64,000 bases of DNA from Candidatus Anammoxibacter sp. (GCA_021777055.1 JAIQZO010000023.1:1-64000); one strand, 5' to 3'. Positions 19,760-31,200 are shown, numbered from the stretch's first letter. Program-made: numbers and translations. Notes: generated from the sequence alone by a model not told the origin.

Positions 19760-21346
19760 TTATCTGTCAATTTCATCATTACAATCATTGTCAACCCCAT
19801 CTCTTCCCCAACGCCCACCTTTATCAGGGTGACCAGGATAAACATGTGGGTCATTATCGTCACAGTCACCATCCTCTATACACCAACCATCACCATCATT
19901 ATCAGTGCATCCACTTGTGGAACACCCCTCATCAATTACACCATCACAATTATTATCTTTACCGTCACACACTTCCAGGCTTGCCGGATTAATTGCGGAA
20001 TCATTATCATTACAATCGATATCTACGCAAAAACCATCTCCATCAGCATCGTCACAACCACTATTATCATAAAAGAGTGCATCATAAGCTTGGACCAAAC
20101 CATAACCTGAAGTTGAGTCATAACCCGCACTACCTAAATCCTTCGCGGTTGATGTTAGAGCTTGATAAGCGCTATCAGCATCAGTAGCTATTCCATATGA
20201 ATAAAGAATTGCGGCTGCGGCTGCCACATGTGGGGCAGCCATAGATGTACCATTAAAAAACCAGTATCCCCAATTACCATTTTCATCAAATGTCTCCTGC
20301 AACACACCATCAGCAAATCCGTCACCATTTAAATCTTTGCTATTATCACCACCTGGTGCCACTATATCCAATCCGTCACCCCTATTAGAATAACGTGTAA
20401 CATTGGATTGTAAATCCACCGCCCCAACGGCTATAGTAGTAGGATATATGGCGGGATAACTCACATTCTTTTTGAACCCATCATTTCCGGCAGCACAAAC
20501 TACAGTTACTCCATTTGCGTAAGCATAATCAAGGGCAGGATCCATAACAAAATCATTTCTCACATTAAAACGGGCATTAATTCCAAGGCTCATATTAATG
20601 ACTTTTGCACCATTGTCAACGGCGTAATAGATTCCATCTGCAATGTCGGCAAAAGGGCCGCTACCATTATCATCCAGCACCTTTACAGGCATTATACAAG
20701 AACCGTATGCCAACCCTGTAACCCCAGTGGTATTATCAGTTGATTGTGCAATCGTGCCTGAAACGTGTGTACCATGATTATCACCATCCATAGGATCCGA
20801 GTCAGAATTTACTATGTCATAACCGGAAACCACACAATCTATTCCGTCAATTCCATTTGGGTTCAATCCTGTATCTAGGACAGCTACAGTTACACCAATA
20901 CCATTGTTAATGTCCCATACCTGAGCACTCTGAACTAATGGAAAATTCCACTGAAAACCATGAAATTCATCATTAACATTTAGAAAAGTTTGAGCTATTA
21001 AATTATAATTTGCGCGCAAACCTTTTTCCGCCAATTTCCGTATATTTGCTAATTCTTTACCTGGTTCTACTCCAACTACTGTTAGATTTGCATTTGCAAG
21101 ATGCTTAATAACTTTGTACGCACCTGGAATAGTCTCAGGAGCGCCCTTTATAACAACTTGTCCTGATACAAATGGGGGGATATTTGTATTATTAGCATTT
21201 CCTTTGGTTGCACTCGGTCCTGTCTTAAAAGGAAGATTATTCATGTTTTCAGCTTTGGTTTCTTTCGCTGATATGCCCACCATAAAAACAAATAACATAA
21301 AACTTGCAGACATTAAAATTAACTTTGAATAATATCTTCTTATCAT
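19760..21346 (-). CDS. Secreted subtilisin-like protease with MopE-like repeats
   Basis: A 528-residue S8-family serine protease with an N-terminal signal peptide (hydrophobic core about 9-25) and an inhibitor-I9-like propeptide region. The catalytic triad is D158 (VAVLDTG), H191 (NHGTHVSGT) and S368 (NGTSMAAPHVA). The last 100 residues hold three Ca-binding-like, MopE-type repeats (DADGDGFCVDIDCNDND and relatives, DNNCDGVIDEG). These modules occur on surface proteins and bind metal. No sorting signal is seen. It probably acts outside the cytoplasm on proteins. A shared-family hairpin terminates it. Confidence 0.9.
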   Translation of the reverse strand: MIRRYYSKLILMSASFMLFVFMVGISAKETKAENMNNLPFKTGPSATKGNANNTNIPPFVSGQVVIKGAPETIPGAYKVIKHLANANLTVVGVEPGKELANIRKLAEKGLRANYNLIAQTFLNVNDEFHGFQWNFPLVQSAQVWDINNGIGVTVAVLDTGLNPNGIDGIDCVVSGYDIVNSDSDPMDGDNHGTHVSGTIAQSTDNTTGVTGLAYGSCIMPVKVLDDNGSGPFADIADGIYYAVDNGAKVINMSLGINARFNVRNDFVMDPALDYAYANGVTVVCAAGNDGFKKNVSYPAIYPTTIAVGAVDLQSNVTRYSNRGDGLDIVAPGGDNSKDLNGDGFADGVLQETFDENGNWGYWFFNGTSMAAPHVAAAAAILYSYGIATDADSAYQALTSTAKDLGSAGYDSTSGYGLVQAYDALFYDNSGCDDADGDGFCVDIDCNDNDSAINPASLEVCDGKDNNCDGVIDEGCSTSGCTDNDGDGWCIEDGDCDDNDPHVYPGHPDKGGRWGRDGVDNDCNDEIDR

Positions 21347-22682
21347 ATTTTCAACCCTTCCATAGTAAAATAATCAACAATGTAAATCTAATATAAATAT
21401 ATAATTATCGGCATCTTTTCTGAAATTTTTTCCTAAAATTTTCGTATCTCTTCAGCGTGATTGCATATAAAGACTAGTTACCGAGCTCCTACTTGGTAAC
21501 GCAATTGCATAGGAAGCACTTGCTTGCAACTTACAAAATCTTAACCCCCAATGTACAGTTCCATTGTTTTTGAGAATCTGGAGCTTCTCAAACAAGCCCG
21601 TTGCCAAGCAGATGCTTGGTAACTAGTCTTTAAATTGTTAATAATCTATTATGCCATTACTTTTACTTGAGTCAAGAATGCCATAGTTTTTCTATTTACA
21701 TTACGGCGGGTAATATACAAACTTAGTGCGATATATTTCTTATAAAGCAAACCCAATACCATTCATGGGTCTGAAAGAAAAGGTAAACAACTTCTTGACC
21801 AACGTCATGTTACATTAAAAAATAGTGGTTCATAAAAACTTAAAGAAAAAGAAGGGATTTAGATTAACTAATATTACAAAGTCAATCAACTATATGCTAG
21901 TTCTCAATATCGCTATCATGAAATTACATGCAATATTGAATTAGTGATGGTATTACATTATGTGTCGCACTTTGCGCATAAACAGTTTCACTTGCATAAA
22001 AGCACATTACTACTTCGAAAGCATTACATCTATAAATGAATTCTTAACAATTACCACTTTCTATAATCCCTTTTATAAAGAAATAATTATTAAATATTTC
22101 CATAATCTTCAGAAATCCTCTTAATTTCGCAAACCCCATTTCTTCATAAAAGATTAACATTTGCCAATTAATCATATACTCTTATTACAACAAAGATAAC
22201 TCATACATATTAGAGTTATTAACTATTGTTTGCAATTAATGATCCCAAGCAAATAAATATACCACTCCTTTACATACTTGTTATTTGTGCAAATATCATA
22301 CCTAACATGGCTCCTTATCTATGGTATCCCTCAATGTCAATGACATCAATATGTTGCACAAATGCAATGTAGTAATAAAGAATCAATACTACAATATTTA
22401 ATGTTAGATATCTACCGTTAAACTAACAATGTGTAAGCATTATAACTCTGAAGATAATGATTTACTGAAGATGTTGATGCAATTTGCAGGCAATATAATA
22501 TGTTTGCAGGAGGTGTCTCTGTGTAAATTGAGGTAAAAAAAGCAGCAAATTTTGATTTTAATATTTAAACATACGGTCATTCATGTTTCATTAACTTTTG
22601 TGTATTTGTTCATCTATATTCGGAGCCTTCTGTGGGAGATGTAAGATTATATTAGTTTCCCTAAATGTAGTAACTAAACAAT
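21347..22682. other. Long non-coding spacer
   Basis: About 1.3 kb with no ORF bearing a start signal. It contains the inverted-repeat element at 21469-21631 and a small fragment of the palindromic element near 21830 (TTCATAAAAACTTAAAGAAA). The rest is AT-rich with no recognised feature. It probably includes the subtilase promoter at its left end. Confidence 0.5.
21469..21631. repeat. MITE-like element with 14-bp terminal inverted repeats
   Basis: AAAGACTAGTTACC at 21469-21482 is exactly complementary to 21618-21631. Internal copies of CTTGGTAAC and GCCAAGCA-type motifs also occur, and related GGTACCAAGCATG/TTTGGTAAC sequence is near 24330-24353. There is no coding capacity. Confidence 0.65.
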
Positions 22683-22718
22683 GCCACTTGCAATATACCC
22701 TACTCTCCGGCAAGTGGC
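22683..22718 (-). terminator. Hairpin after the GH114-like gene
   Basis: A perfect 9-bp stem, GCCACTTGC (22683-22691) with GCAAGTGGC (22710-22718). It is the same family as the hairpin at 19696. It lies 38 bases after the stop of the minus-strand gene. Confidence 0.8.
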
Positions 22719-22755
22719 CTTGTTTGTTTATACTATCTTTTATAATTTTTATTAT

Positions 22756-24258
22756 TTATTTCACCTCAACAAACATACCCCATGCAAATCCCGTATCATA
22801 AGCTTTTTTATTAAACTTAAACTCACCATTTTCATCAGGTACAGCCCATGCTACCCAGTCTTTACCTTTCCGAATTGCCGTTATAGTGATCTCAAGTTCT
22901 CCGTTTTCGTCAATTATACTTCTAACGGGTTCAATCTTAATTGTAGACCTATACCCTTTTTTCAGCAGCGTTGCTATTTCCACAGATTTACGGGGTACAT
23001 GATTAGTTAGTTTTAATGTACAATTCTCCGTGTCTCCAGCATTAATGGTTAGTTTCTCTAATCCAAATATAGGGTCTCTTTTTAAACTATGTTCGCAATT
23101 GAACGTAAAGGATTTACCGCCGTTGCCAGGATCCACATCAACGGGTGTAGGCGTGGGTGAGGGTAACGGTAACGCTGGTGGTGTGGTAGTAGTTAATCTT
23201 GAAAGTATGCGTCTGCTTACATAAGGTATAAACCCTTCTGCTAAAGCGTTGGAATAAGCGGCTTCTGCAGATTTACAAGCATATTCGCAATCAAAAACCG
23301 GAAGAGAGGCGTCCTGATATTGACGGAGAAAGTTCAGATAACCATTTGTAGTTTCGATGTCTATCTCCTTATCACACCCTCTAGGATCAACCCAATTGAC
23401 ATCAGCTTCTCCATCAAACCATATGGCTTCCTGAGAGATTGCATCTATCACTTGGGTTAATTCAGGATGGCCATCAATAATTGATGCGGCGTTTTGTTGA
23501 ATGATAATAAAGTCTTGGTTACGCTCAAAAGAGTAATCCTTCATCTCCTGGATAAAAGCGATCATTTCTTCAACTGCATCTTTGCCTTGGGATTCAGCAA
23601 GGGCAATTATATCCGAATCTTCAGCGGCTTCTACCCAGTCAAGATAGATACCATCAAAACCATCCTTGATCACTTCATCTATTATACTATTAAAGTTCCT
23701 ATCCGGGTCGCTACCTGTTTTTTCACCGAAAATAACAATGTCCTTCCATTCCGGATCCCAAAATTCAACTGGATAATTACCAGAAAAGCCATCAGGATCG
23801 CATTTGACAATGTAATCAGGCCAATCTAACGGAGGAAAATTTCTAGGCCTGCAATCCACATTATCAGGTGTTCGCTCTGCCCAGGTCCAATACCACCGCC
23901 AATCTTCAGCCTCTCCTATATCAATATAAGCAATTACCAACTTTCTATGAATACCATCACTAGCCAAACTATTCTTTAATCGATTGACCATACCCTTCGT
24001 GTCGAATTGTTTCTCCCCCTCATCAGACCAATCTGTCCTGGTGGGTTCCAGTACCAGCATGTCGTAATTTGATTCCTCCAACAGTTTAACAGCGCCTTCT
24101 TCGCTTACATCTGCTATCTGATATCCCCAAAACTTAATTTCATCCAGCGGTAACGGGTCCAATTCATCGATATTTGTTTGCGCAAATAATAATTTACTTA
24201 TCATTCCATTCTGAATCAAAATAGTTACTATTATTATTAATGGTAATAATTTCTTCAT
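22756..24258 (-). CDS. Secreted GH114/TM1410-like glycoside hydrolase
   Basis: A 500-residue secreted protein (signal peptide about 1-26, ending LLFAQ). Residues about 38-350 match the TM1410/MJ1477 TIM-barrel family related to endo-alpha-1,4-polygalactosaminidases (GH114). Visible motifs are FWGYQIAD, LVIAYIDIGEAEDWRWYW and GFDGIYLDWVEAAED, the last carrying acidic residues likely at the active site. A proline/threonine linker (LPLPSPTPTPVD) leads to a C-terminal beta-sandwich domain of about 120 residues. A function in cleaving an extracellular galactosamine-containing polysaccharide is inferred from the family only. Confidence 0.8.
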   Translation of the reverse strand: MKKLLPLIIIVTILIQNGMISKLLFAQTNIDELDPLPLDEIKFWGYQIADVSEEGAVKLLEESNYDMLVLEPTRTDWSDEGEKQFDTKGMVNRLKNSLASDGIHRKLVIAYIDIGEAEDWRWYWTWAERTPDNVDCRPRNFPPLDWPDYIVKCDPDGFSGNYPVEFWDPEWKDIVIFGEKTGSDPDRNFNSIIDEVIKDGFDGIYLDWVEAAEDSDIIALAESQGKDAVEEMIAFIQEMKDYSFERNQDFIIIQQNAASIIDGHPELTQVIDAISQEAIWFDGEADVNWVDPRGCDKEIDIETTNGYLNFLRQYQDASLPVFDCEYACKSAEAAYSNALAEGFIPYVSRRILSRLTTTTPPALPLPSPTPTPVDVDPGNGGKSFTFNCEHSLKRDPIFGLEKLTINAGDTENCTLKLTNHVPRKSVEIATLLKKGYRSTIKIEPVRSIIDENGELEITITAIRKGKDWVAWAVPDENGEFKFNKKAYDTGFAWGMFVEVK

Positions 24259-24838
24259 TTTTATCCTTCGTTGATTAGAATATAAAATCGTTAAATTTTC
24301 TCCTTAGAAAATTATTTTTTTTATTAGTATGGTACCAAGCATGAGTTTGGTAACACAAATTGTAATTATCACTTGCCACATTTCTTTCTATGGGAAAGCA
24401 CAGTGTCAAGAATAATCCAGGTAGAGTAAAGAGCATACACAGAGGTCTCAGGCTGTATTTATGTTGACAGCTTCCCTGTTTCCCTCGCTATTCGTTTACT
24501 AGTGTCATAATATCCTAACTCTTATTTTGTAAGCTCTCAAGTTTTTATTCTGTATTTAATCTCTTATGCAATCCCACATGTATCAAATGTTGAGCTTCAG
24601 GATCTTGTGGTTTGATTTAATTTTCTCTTGTCTACTGCTATAAAATGTAATATTCATCACAGTTATTTCTGTCAACACAATGTATACTTTGAATGTACTC
24701 TAACTTGCATCGTTTATTTTTTCCGGTGCAAGGGTCTCCTAACCCCCCTGTGTCTAAATTCTTTAGCACGGGGGGGTGACTATCTTTAAGTATATCGTTT
24801 CTGTTTCTTATGTGACTCTTCAACAATATGTTCAAAAT

Positions 24839-25199
24839 CTATAGATTACTGGTTGAAAGGTTACGCACTATCCATTCTTTATCATATAACGCCCTATAAG
24901 CCCAAATTTTTTGTTGCAATGAAGCCTTTTTAACCGACTCGTCGTCCAACGACGAAAGTAACCTAGCCAGATGTAACTCCATCAAGTCCGCCTTACTCTT
25001 TTTAAACGCCTTAAGCCTCGCAGGCGTGTAATTACACATTTTTAATCTTGCGAAAACCGTTTAGACACTTTAGCTCTTTAGCTATGTTAGCCCCCTTCTC
25101 GGCCAATTCAATAATGCTTTCAATTTGAATGTATTTCCCTCTTCTATCGAGCTTATTGTCAACGGTGTGTGTTTCATTTTTTATAGCAATTTCTTTCAT
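24839..25199 (-). pseudogene. Frameshifted copy of the 61.5-kb HTH gene
   Basis: The start at 25199 has a good ribosome binding site (GGAGGATAG). The frame reads RGKYIQIESIIELAEKGANI (matching residues 17-36 of the 138-residue protein at 61497-61913), then shifts. The continuation in another frame reads CNYTPARLKAFKKSKADL through QQKIWAYRALYDKE and LSTSNL, matching that protein's C-terminal half. The recognition helix of the HTH is where the reading frame is lost. The downstream terminator region (CCGGTGCA... and a CACGGGG hairpin at about 24720-24775) is also shared. A decayed paralogue; the frameshift is seen directly. Confidence 0.8.
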
Positions 25200-25266
25200 T
25201 ATACTATCCTCCAGATAATCATAATGTCCTCCACTATAAATTGCAGAACAGGCAAATAATAACATA

Positions 25267-25618
25267 GCACGGCGAAACCGCTGCCAAATAGAGAATACAG
25301 ATGCAGGAGACGAATTCAGAATAAAGCTTCAAATTGTAGAAATATACGGAGTGCAAGATTTATCTTGCTCAAATCAGATAGTGATACAATCTAGAATAGG
25401 TTTTCTAACAAGATTAATTATTACCTGCTTTCTATGTCTCTCTAAATCTTCAGAAGATGATTGAATCACATCTGAGAGAAACAGTTAATGCGAATATTGC
25501 ACCATCCATTTCTATAATTGAATCCATAGCAAAATAAATTTTATACTCCGATTACCCCAATCAAATCTGTTAAAAATTATCTTAAAAAAAGAAGCTTTTA
25601 CAGGGTAATACTATATAG
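25267..25618. repeat. Diverged palindromic element, copy 6
   Basis: The left end GGCGAAACCGCTGCCAAATA, then GAATACAGATGCAGGAGACG and ATTCAGAATAAAGC match the family in inverted orientation. The other end (TCTTAAAAAAAGAAGCTTTT, then AGGGTAATACTATA) is at 25577-25618. The centre has about 240 bases of unrelated sequence. Confidence 0.55.
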
Positions 25619-25649
25619 GAAAGACAAAACGCTATTGTCTTGCTGAAAA

Positions 25650-25725
25650 TAACCCTTTTGTTTTACTTACGGGTAAACATTGGTACGATACATATACGCA
25701 ATAGGTAAATCACCTTACCACTGAG
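25650..25725. repeat. Cassette flank repeat, copy 0
   Basis: TTTTACTTACGGGTAAACAT, then ATATACGCAATAGGTAAATC and ACCTTACC match the flank sequence that accompanies the small-gene fragments at 39.2, 44.2 and 48.7 kb and the intact gene at 52.2 kb. Here no gene fragment remains. Confidence 0.55.
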
Positions 25726-25813
25726 GCCCCCTAAGTAGATTTCTCCGGTGTTCATTAGAAATCTGTGTCACATTATGAAGCTATATTCTGTACGACAAGT
25801 CTAGAAAAAATAT

Positions 25814-25973
25814 CTATAATTTCAGATCTACCTTTTTAGCCCTTGCCATAAGTCTAAGCAAGCCCGTAATACTATCCGTACCTTTTTCCTTTGCAAATTT
25901 TATTTGTTTATTTTTATCATTTTGGCTTAACCAGACATCAATCCTTGTGGTCAAATCACCGTTTTTTTTTCAT
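25814..25973 (-). pseudogene. Small ribbon-helix-helix-like ORF, start lost
   Basis: The minus-strand reading frame TRIDVWLSQNDKNKQIKF, then AKEKGTDSITGLLRLMARAK and KVDLKL is nearly identical to the ORF at 62105-62245. An ATG at 25971-25973 is one base out of frame because of a run of nine A; with eight A it would read MKKNGDLTTRIDV. The alternative start is TTG at 25954, also present at the equivalent place in the other copy. Length and RLMARAKK-like helices suggest a CopG/Arc-type DNA-binding antitoxin-like protein. Slippage at the A-run or a sequencing error could restore it. Confidence 0.6.
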
Positions 25974-26204
25974 GTTTGTATTGGACGGTATGAACCTTTA
26001 TTTATCAACAAGGTAATCTCTTTTAAATCTAGTACCAATATAGGCAAATTGAGGGAGGAAATCTTTTTATTAGTCTAGAGGGTACGTTTATAAGTAATTT
26101 GGGATATGAGCTTTTCAAAAGTATTTAACAAATGTATTCGTATACCTAAAACCGATGTTGTTTATTCTACTATCTTTTATCCTTAAAAAATAGAAATTAG
26201 TTAC

Positions 26205-27089
26205 TTATTTTAATAATCTAACCATTTCTAATGCATTTGTTATAGCATTTGCTTCAAAGCAGTTATTAAACATTACATAAACCTTCTTCATGTTTTTACT
26301 AAATTCATTTATATATGGCATAAATGTTTTTAGTTCATCCTCAGAATATAAGTAATTATATTTTTGTGCGGTCTCTAATCCTTTTCTTAACCAGTTTGCT
26401 TTATTCCTCCCATGCAATCGAAAAAAAACCGTCTCTGTTGTTGCTTCTGCCACAAAAGGAACAGTTGCCAAACTGCCATACTGTGGTTCATCTGCAATAA
26501 TATGAGTAATGTTATGTTTCTCTAATAATTGCAAAAGTGTATCTCTTCTCTCCGGCTTAAACCAACTTCCATGTCTGAATTCAACGGCAACCTGCTTATC
26601 CCCAATAATTTCCTTACAAAATAACATATAAGCAAGATTTTCTTTTCTATGGAGGAACCATGGGGGATATTGGAAAACTAATAAACCTAATTTGCCGGAT
26701 TTATTAATTGGGCTGATAGATTCGACAAATCTGTTTGCTAACAATTTTATAATAGAACGTTCTTTTATATAAGCGAACTTTCCTTTCAATTCACTTTTAC
26801 TAATAAATTTAACAACATCTTTTGGTATTGCCCTAATATCAACGCCATGCCCTGTCAATGCCCCATAGACCTTAAAATGAAATATAAAGTTTCGTGGTGT
26901 TCTCTCTGCCCATAATGATGTTACTCTTTGATCAGGTATTGCGTAATAGCTTGAATCAACCTCGACTGTATCGAATTTACTGGCATAATACTCTAGCCGT
27001 CCTTTTGCAGTTTTTACATCATTTGGATAGAATTCCCCACTCTTTATAAGCGTCTTTTCTGCCCAGGAGCAGCAGCCTACCTTTACCAT
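26205..27089 (-). CDS. DUF72 (YecE-like) protein
   Basis: A 294-residue TIM-barrel protein of the DUF72/YecE family. The N-terminus VGCCSWAEKTLIKSGEFYP, FDTVEVDSSYYAIP (about 39-52), VAVEFRHGSWF (about 172-182) and FFRLHGRNKANW (about 220-231) are family motifs. The ending KKVYVMFNNCFEANAITNAL has the conserved asparagine pair. The biochemical role of DUF72 is not established; the fold resembles xylose-isomerase-like barrels. It is a stand-alone gene in the secretome region but has no signal peptide. Confidence 0.88.
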   Translation of the reverse strand: MVKVGCCSWAEKTLIKSGEFYPNDVKTAKGRLEYYASKFDTVEVDSSYYAIPDQRVTSLWAERTPRNFIFHFKVYGALTGHGVDIRAIPKDVVKFISKSELKGKFAYIKERSIIKLLANRFVESISPINKSGKLGLLVFQYPPWFLHRKENLAYMLFCKEIIGDKQVAVEFRHGSWFKPERRDTLLQLLEKHNITHIIADEPQYGSLATVPFVAEATTETVFFRLHGRNKANWLRKGLETAQKYNYLYSEDELKTFMPYINEFSKNMKKVYVMFNNCFEANAITNALEMVRLLK

Positions 27090-27235
27090 ATTTCCCCCTT
27101 GTAATTTATCTAAAATAAAATAATTAGGTATTTATGTTATCGTAAAACTTACAGTGTTCAACTTAATATTAGAAAAGTAATTATATTAAGTATAGAAGGA
27201 AAAGCAGTAACTTAGATAACTTAAGTAATTAAAAA

Positions 27236-27273
27236 GGCCACTGCCAGATGTTTTACTATCCGGTAAAGTGGCC
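27236..27273 (-). terminator. GGCCAC-type hairpin after the S74-like pseudogene
   Basis: GGCCAC (27236-27241) pairs with GTGGCC (27268-27273), and the interior reads TGCCAGATGTTTTACTATCC. It is the same family as 19696 and 34181. Confidence 0.75.
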
Positions 27274-27307
27274 CTTTCTGTATCAATCGGTTTATAGGTA
27301 ACTGGAA

Positions 27308-28205
27308 TTAAATTTTTCCTTCAATCTCTTTTATCTTAGCTGATAATGTTGCTATTGTTTCCTGTTGTTCCTTAATAGCCTCAATTGATAATGGAACTAA
27401 TTCAGAATATTCAACACTTTTATATCCATCTTTGCTAGTTTGAACTACTTCAGGAACTACCTTTTCAACTTCCTGTGCAATTATGCCGATATTAAGTTCA
27501 TTCGAAAAGTTTCTATCCTTAAATTCATCACTACGCCAATTATAGGTTACTCCCTGCAAATTGCTTACTTTTTCAAGCGCCCCTTTCAACGGTGTTATAT
27601 CTTTTTTGAATCTAATGTCACTTGAAAGAGTGAAACCGTTTGAACATACTGTTCCTGCAACCTCAAGTTTGCAGTTAGGGTTTGTTCTGCCAATGCCTAC
27701 ATCGCCGCTTGCATTTATTAAGAACCGGTTGATCTCCCCTACATGACTTGTTGGTTCAGTTGATGCGTTAGTTATATCATCAATCCTAAAAATTCCTCCA
27801 TCTTCACTATCAAGCTGCCACTTTCTTCCAGATATATCCCTGTATTAACTAAATTAATATAGCTACCTTTAGAACCATCTCCCGCACCAAATAGCCAAAG
27901 GTTGCCATTTAATTCTAGTTTGCTTTTAGGGTTGGTTGTGCCGATACCGACATTGCCGTTATTTTCAAAAAACATTCTAAACTCACCATTTCCACCGCCC
28001 CAGACCCAGAAATTATCACCCTTATTTCCAAATGCATCGGTCCCAATACACCAGGGAGTTGTAAGATCGGACCTTAAAAAAATTTAAAGATGATTTTTTT
28101 GAATTTGAGTTTGTATTTTCAATTCCAATACTCGGAAAATCTCCACCTCCACTTCCTTCTTGATCAGTTGTGTTTCCAACAACATGAAGTTTACTAATTG
28201 TTTTT
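27308..28205 (-). pseudogene. Frameshifted tail-fibre-like gene with S74 chaperone domain
   Basis: The C-terminal part is an intramolecular chaperone (peptidase S74/endosialidase) domain: IRFKKDITPLKGALEKVSNL, then LQGVTYNWR, IGIIAQEVEKVVPEVV and a terminal coiled coil. Upstream repeats of the type GNVGIGTTNPKSKLELNGN and GDVGIGRTNPNCKLEVAGT are typical of fibre and surface proteins with S74 tails. The frame breaks twice, near 27830 (VNTG to DISGRKWQLDSEDGG) and near 28075 (KSSLNFFK to RSDLTTPWC). It has no start codon. The 5' end stops at about 28205, 20 bases from the next gene's stop, so it is a truncated remnant. Confidence 0.8.
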
Positions 28206-28225
28206 TATAAAAATTAAATATAAAC

Positions 28226-31200
28226 TTAAAAATAAACATGTACAGTACCAGTATCTGAAGTATGAACACTATTATATGTTCTAAAATCAACACCTGGCAT
28301 ACCGATCTTTACCGTATAATATCCAATTGCAAATACTTTAGGTGAAATTGAAGTACCTTTAATACGTTTTGTATATACAATTTCACCATTTGATTCATCA
28401 ATAACCTGAATTACTGGATCTGTTATATTATGAACTTCAAAAGTTTTTAGATAACCTACTGCCGCCTTTGCATAATTTTGATCTTGGTCAATAGTCATTG
28501 GCCAACCTTCAAATTGTGACAATGAGTTTAAAGGAGCGGTAAACCTACGTTTAAAACATTCCATAGTAATCTGGCGAGTAGATTTATGAAATTTTACTAT
28601 AGAATAACCATTGGCACGTTCGTTCAACTCAGGCATTACCCAGAAAGAAGGAGGAAGCGCCGGATTAGCATAAGCATAAACAAAAAATGGACTACCCCAA
28701 TAATCAGTATATTCACCAGTATATTCTTGAGCACCAATCGGTTTATTATTTCCCGGATAACCTGGAAGCCAATAACGCGTCCAATGGTTAACTAGAGATG
28801 GTGTTGAAATTTGGAAACATGAATCTGATTGTGATTCAAGGCCTAATTGAGAGATCATACCGAGATGTTGATCACCACTTATGATAACCGCATATGCTTT
28901 ACGAATCCTATATAATGCATTATCTCTACCATCTTTTGGCCAACCATTAATATCTTTATCCTCCCAGGGAGGGGCAATAACCGGATTTGTCGTAAAACTG
29001 GAGGTACATTGTCCAACTAAAGGAGAAGCTCCTACATAGACTTTCATCCATACATCATCATTCCAATCCCAATCTTGTGCCCAATCCTCAATAAATTGTA
29101 ATTGACGATCTCCCAGCAAAATTGCCTCATAATCAGGTACATCAGGCGCAGATTTCCATTTGCGTTCTTCAATTAAGGCAAAAGAAACGCCACCCAGTTG
29201 TAAATCAGTATAAAAAACATTAATCCCTTGTAAAATCGGTGTAGGATCATACGCATCAGGTAAATGTGATGTTTGCGCTTTAAAAACCATATTTACGTAA
29301 CTTGCGGGTTTATAATAACCGCCATCTTTCCCATCAGGATCGTAAGATTTTACACCCCCCGCACCCCATAGATTAGAATTACCAACATCATGATCATCAG
29401 GAAGTGCAACCATTGGAATATCTCTCAGTAAAGATTTAAATTGTTCACAAAACTTTATCCAACGGTTTGTATGATAATCGTGATTATATACTTGATCACC
29501 TGTAAAGATTAAAATATCGGGTTGATGAACTGCCTGCATATCCGTAACAACATCAGACACATCTATATAAATATCACAATCATAACCAGTAAAAACTGCG
29601 GATACGATTGTATCTTTATTAATAGGGTCTTTTTTAACTGTACCATTGAAATATGTCCCATTATACCGTATGCGATAAGGAACATCCTTGTCAGATGGCC
29701 AATTAGTTCGTTTAAATGTTGCAATAAATCCAACTGTATCTATTGTCGCTGATGCTACTTGCTGCCATCCATATCCAGTATCTATTTCAAGATAAACGGT
29801 ACCAGTTTTATTCAATTTCATTTGTACAGACATTTTCATTGTATCTCGGCTGAGAGTAAAGTATGTAGATGCTATATCAGGGGAAGTTTCATATATGATA
29901 GATACGCCACTATCGGATCTGGTTTCCAATTCCGGTGGATAAAGAGTATTTTCACGCGAGTTAAATTTAAGAAACTGATTATTATTTTCGTTTTTCTGTA
30001 ATATAAAAGATGCTATACCATCTCCTGCCGCTTCAGAATTAACAAAGCTACTTACATCCATTTCATAATATTGGTATGTGTTATTAACTGAAACAGTGGC
30101 TAACGGTGCTCCCAATGAAGGTTTAGTCGCCCAGGTTATTGAATTCTCTGACCAGGAATCATCAGAAATTCCCCTGCAATACAATAAACAAGATGTGCCA
30201 TCCTGAACATTTGCACCATAAAGACGCAAAAATACGTTTTCGGCAGTTTCAAGATCACTAACATTAAACTTAATCATCATTTCGCGGCAGTAGGATAAAT
30301 TAGCAGTTGTTTTTACTTCTGCTATAGAACTAGAGCCATAATTATCATTATCATATGTTCCACCACGAACATGGGCATCCGCTATTGGTGAAAGTATTTG
30401 TGGGGTTGGGGTTGGTGTCGGGGTCAGCGAACCTTGTCTCAAAACGAGTTGTGGCTTATAAACACCACTTTCTTTGGCATTGAACGATAAAAACTGAGTG
30501 GGATTAACATCTTTTGATAATCCAAATGAAACAATACCGTCACCAATTGCCTCGGATAATACAAATGACGTAACATCAAACTCATAATATCGCACTATGC
30601 TGTTAACCACAATTGTATTTATTAATGGAGCCATTGCAGGTGCGCTTACTCCAGTAATATAATATTCGTCCCAGGTATCATCAGCAATTATATAACAATA
30701 TAAATTCGCTGATGTACCATCTTGAGTATTTGATCCATATATTCTTAACGTTGCACTTTCAAAGCTATTTTCATTGTTTAAATCAAATTGTAAATAAGAT
30801 AAACGGTTATAATTCACATTAGCGGTATTTTTAACTTTTAAAGACAATTCACTACCATAATTAATATTATTATAGATTCCACTCCGTATATACGTATCAT
30901 GTGTTGGATTTAGTATAATTTCTTCTGATGGAGTTGGTGTAGGTGTTACTATTGGAGTTGGTGTAGGTGTTACTGTTGGAGTTGGTGTAGGTGTTACTGT
31001 CGGAGTTGGTGTAGGTGTAGCTTGTGAACCTAGTCTCAAAACGAGTTCTGGCTTGTAAACACCACTTTCTTTGGCATTAAACGATAAGAACTGAGTATCA
31101 TTAATATCTTTAGATAATCCAAATGAAACAATACCGTCACCAATTGCCTCGGATAATGCAAATGACGTAACATCAAACTCATAATATTGCACGATGCTGT

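Noticed and set aside
24638..24835. 65-residue ORF downstream of the HTH pseudogene
   Set aside because: It overlaps the terminator-like hairpin region that is shared, without coding conservation, with 61335-61490.
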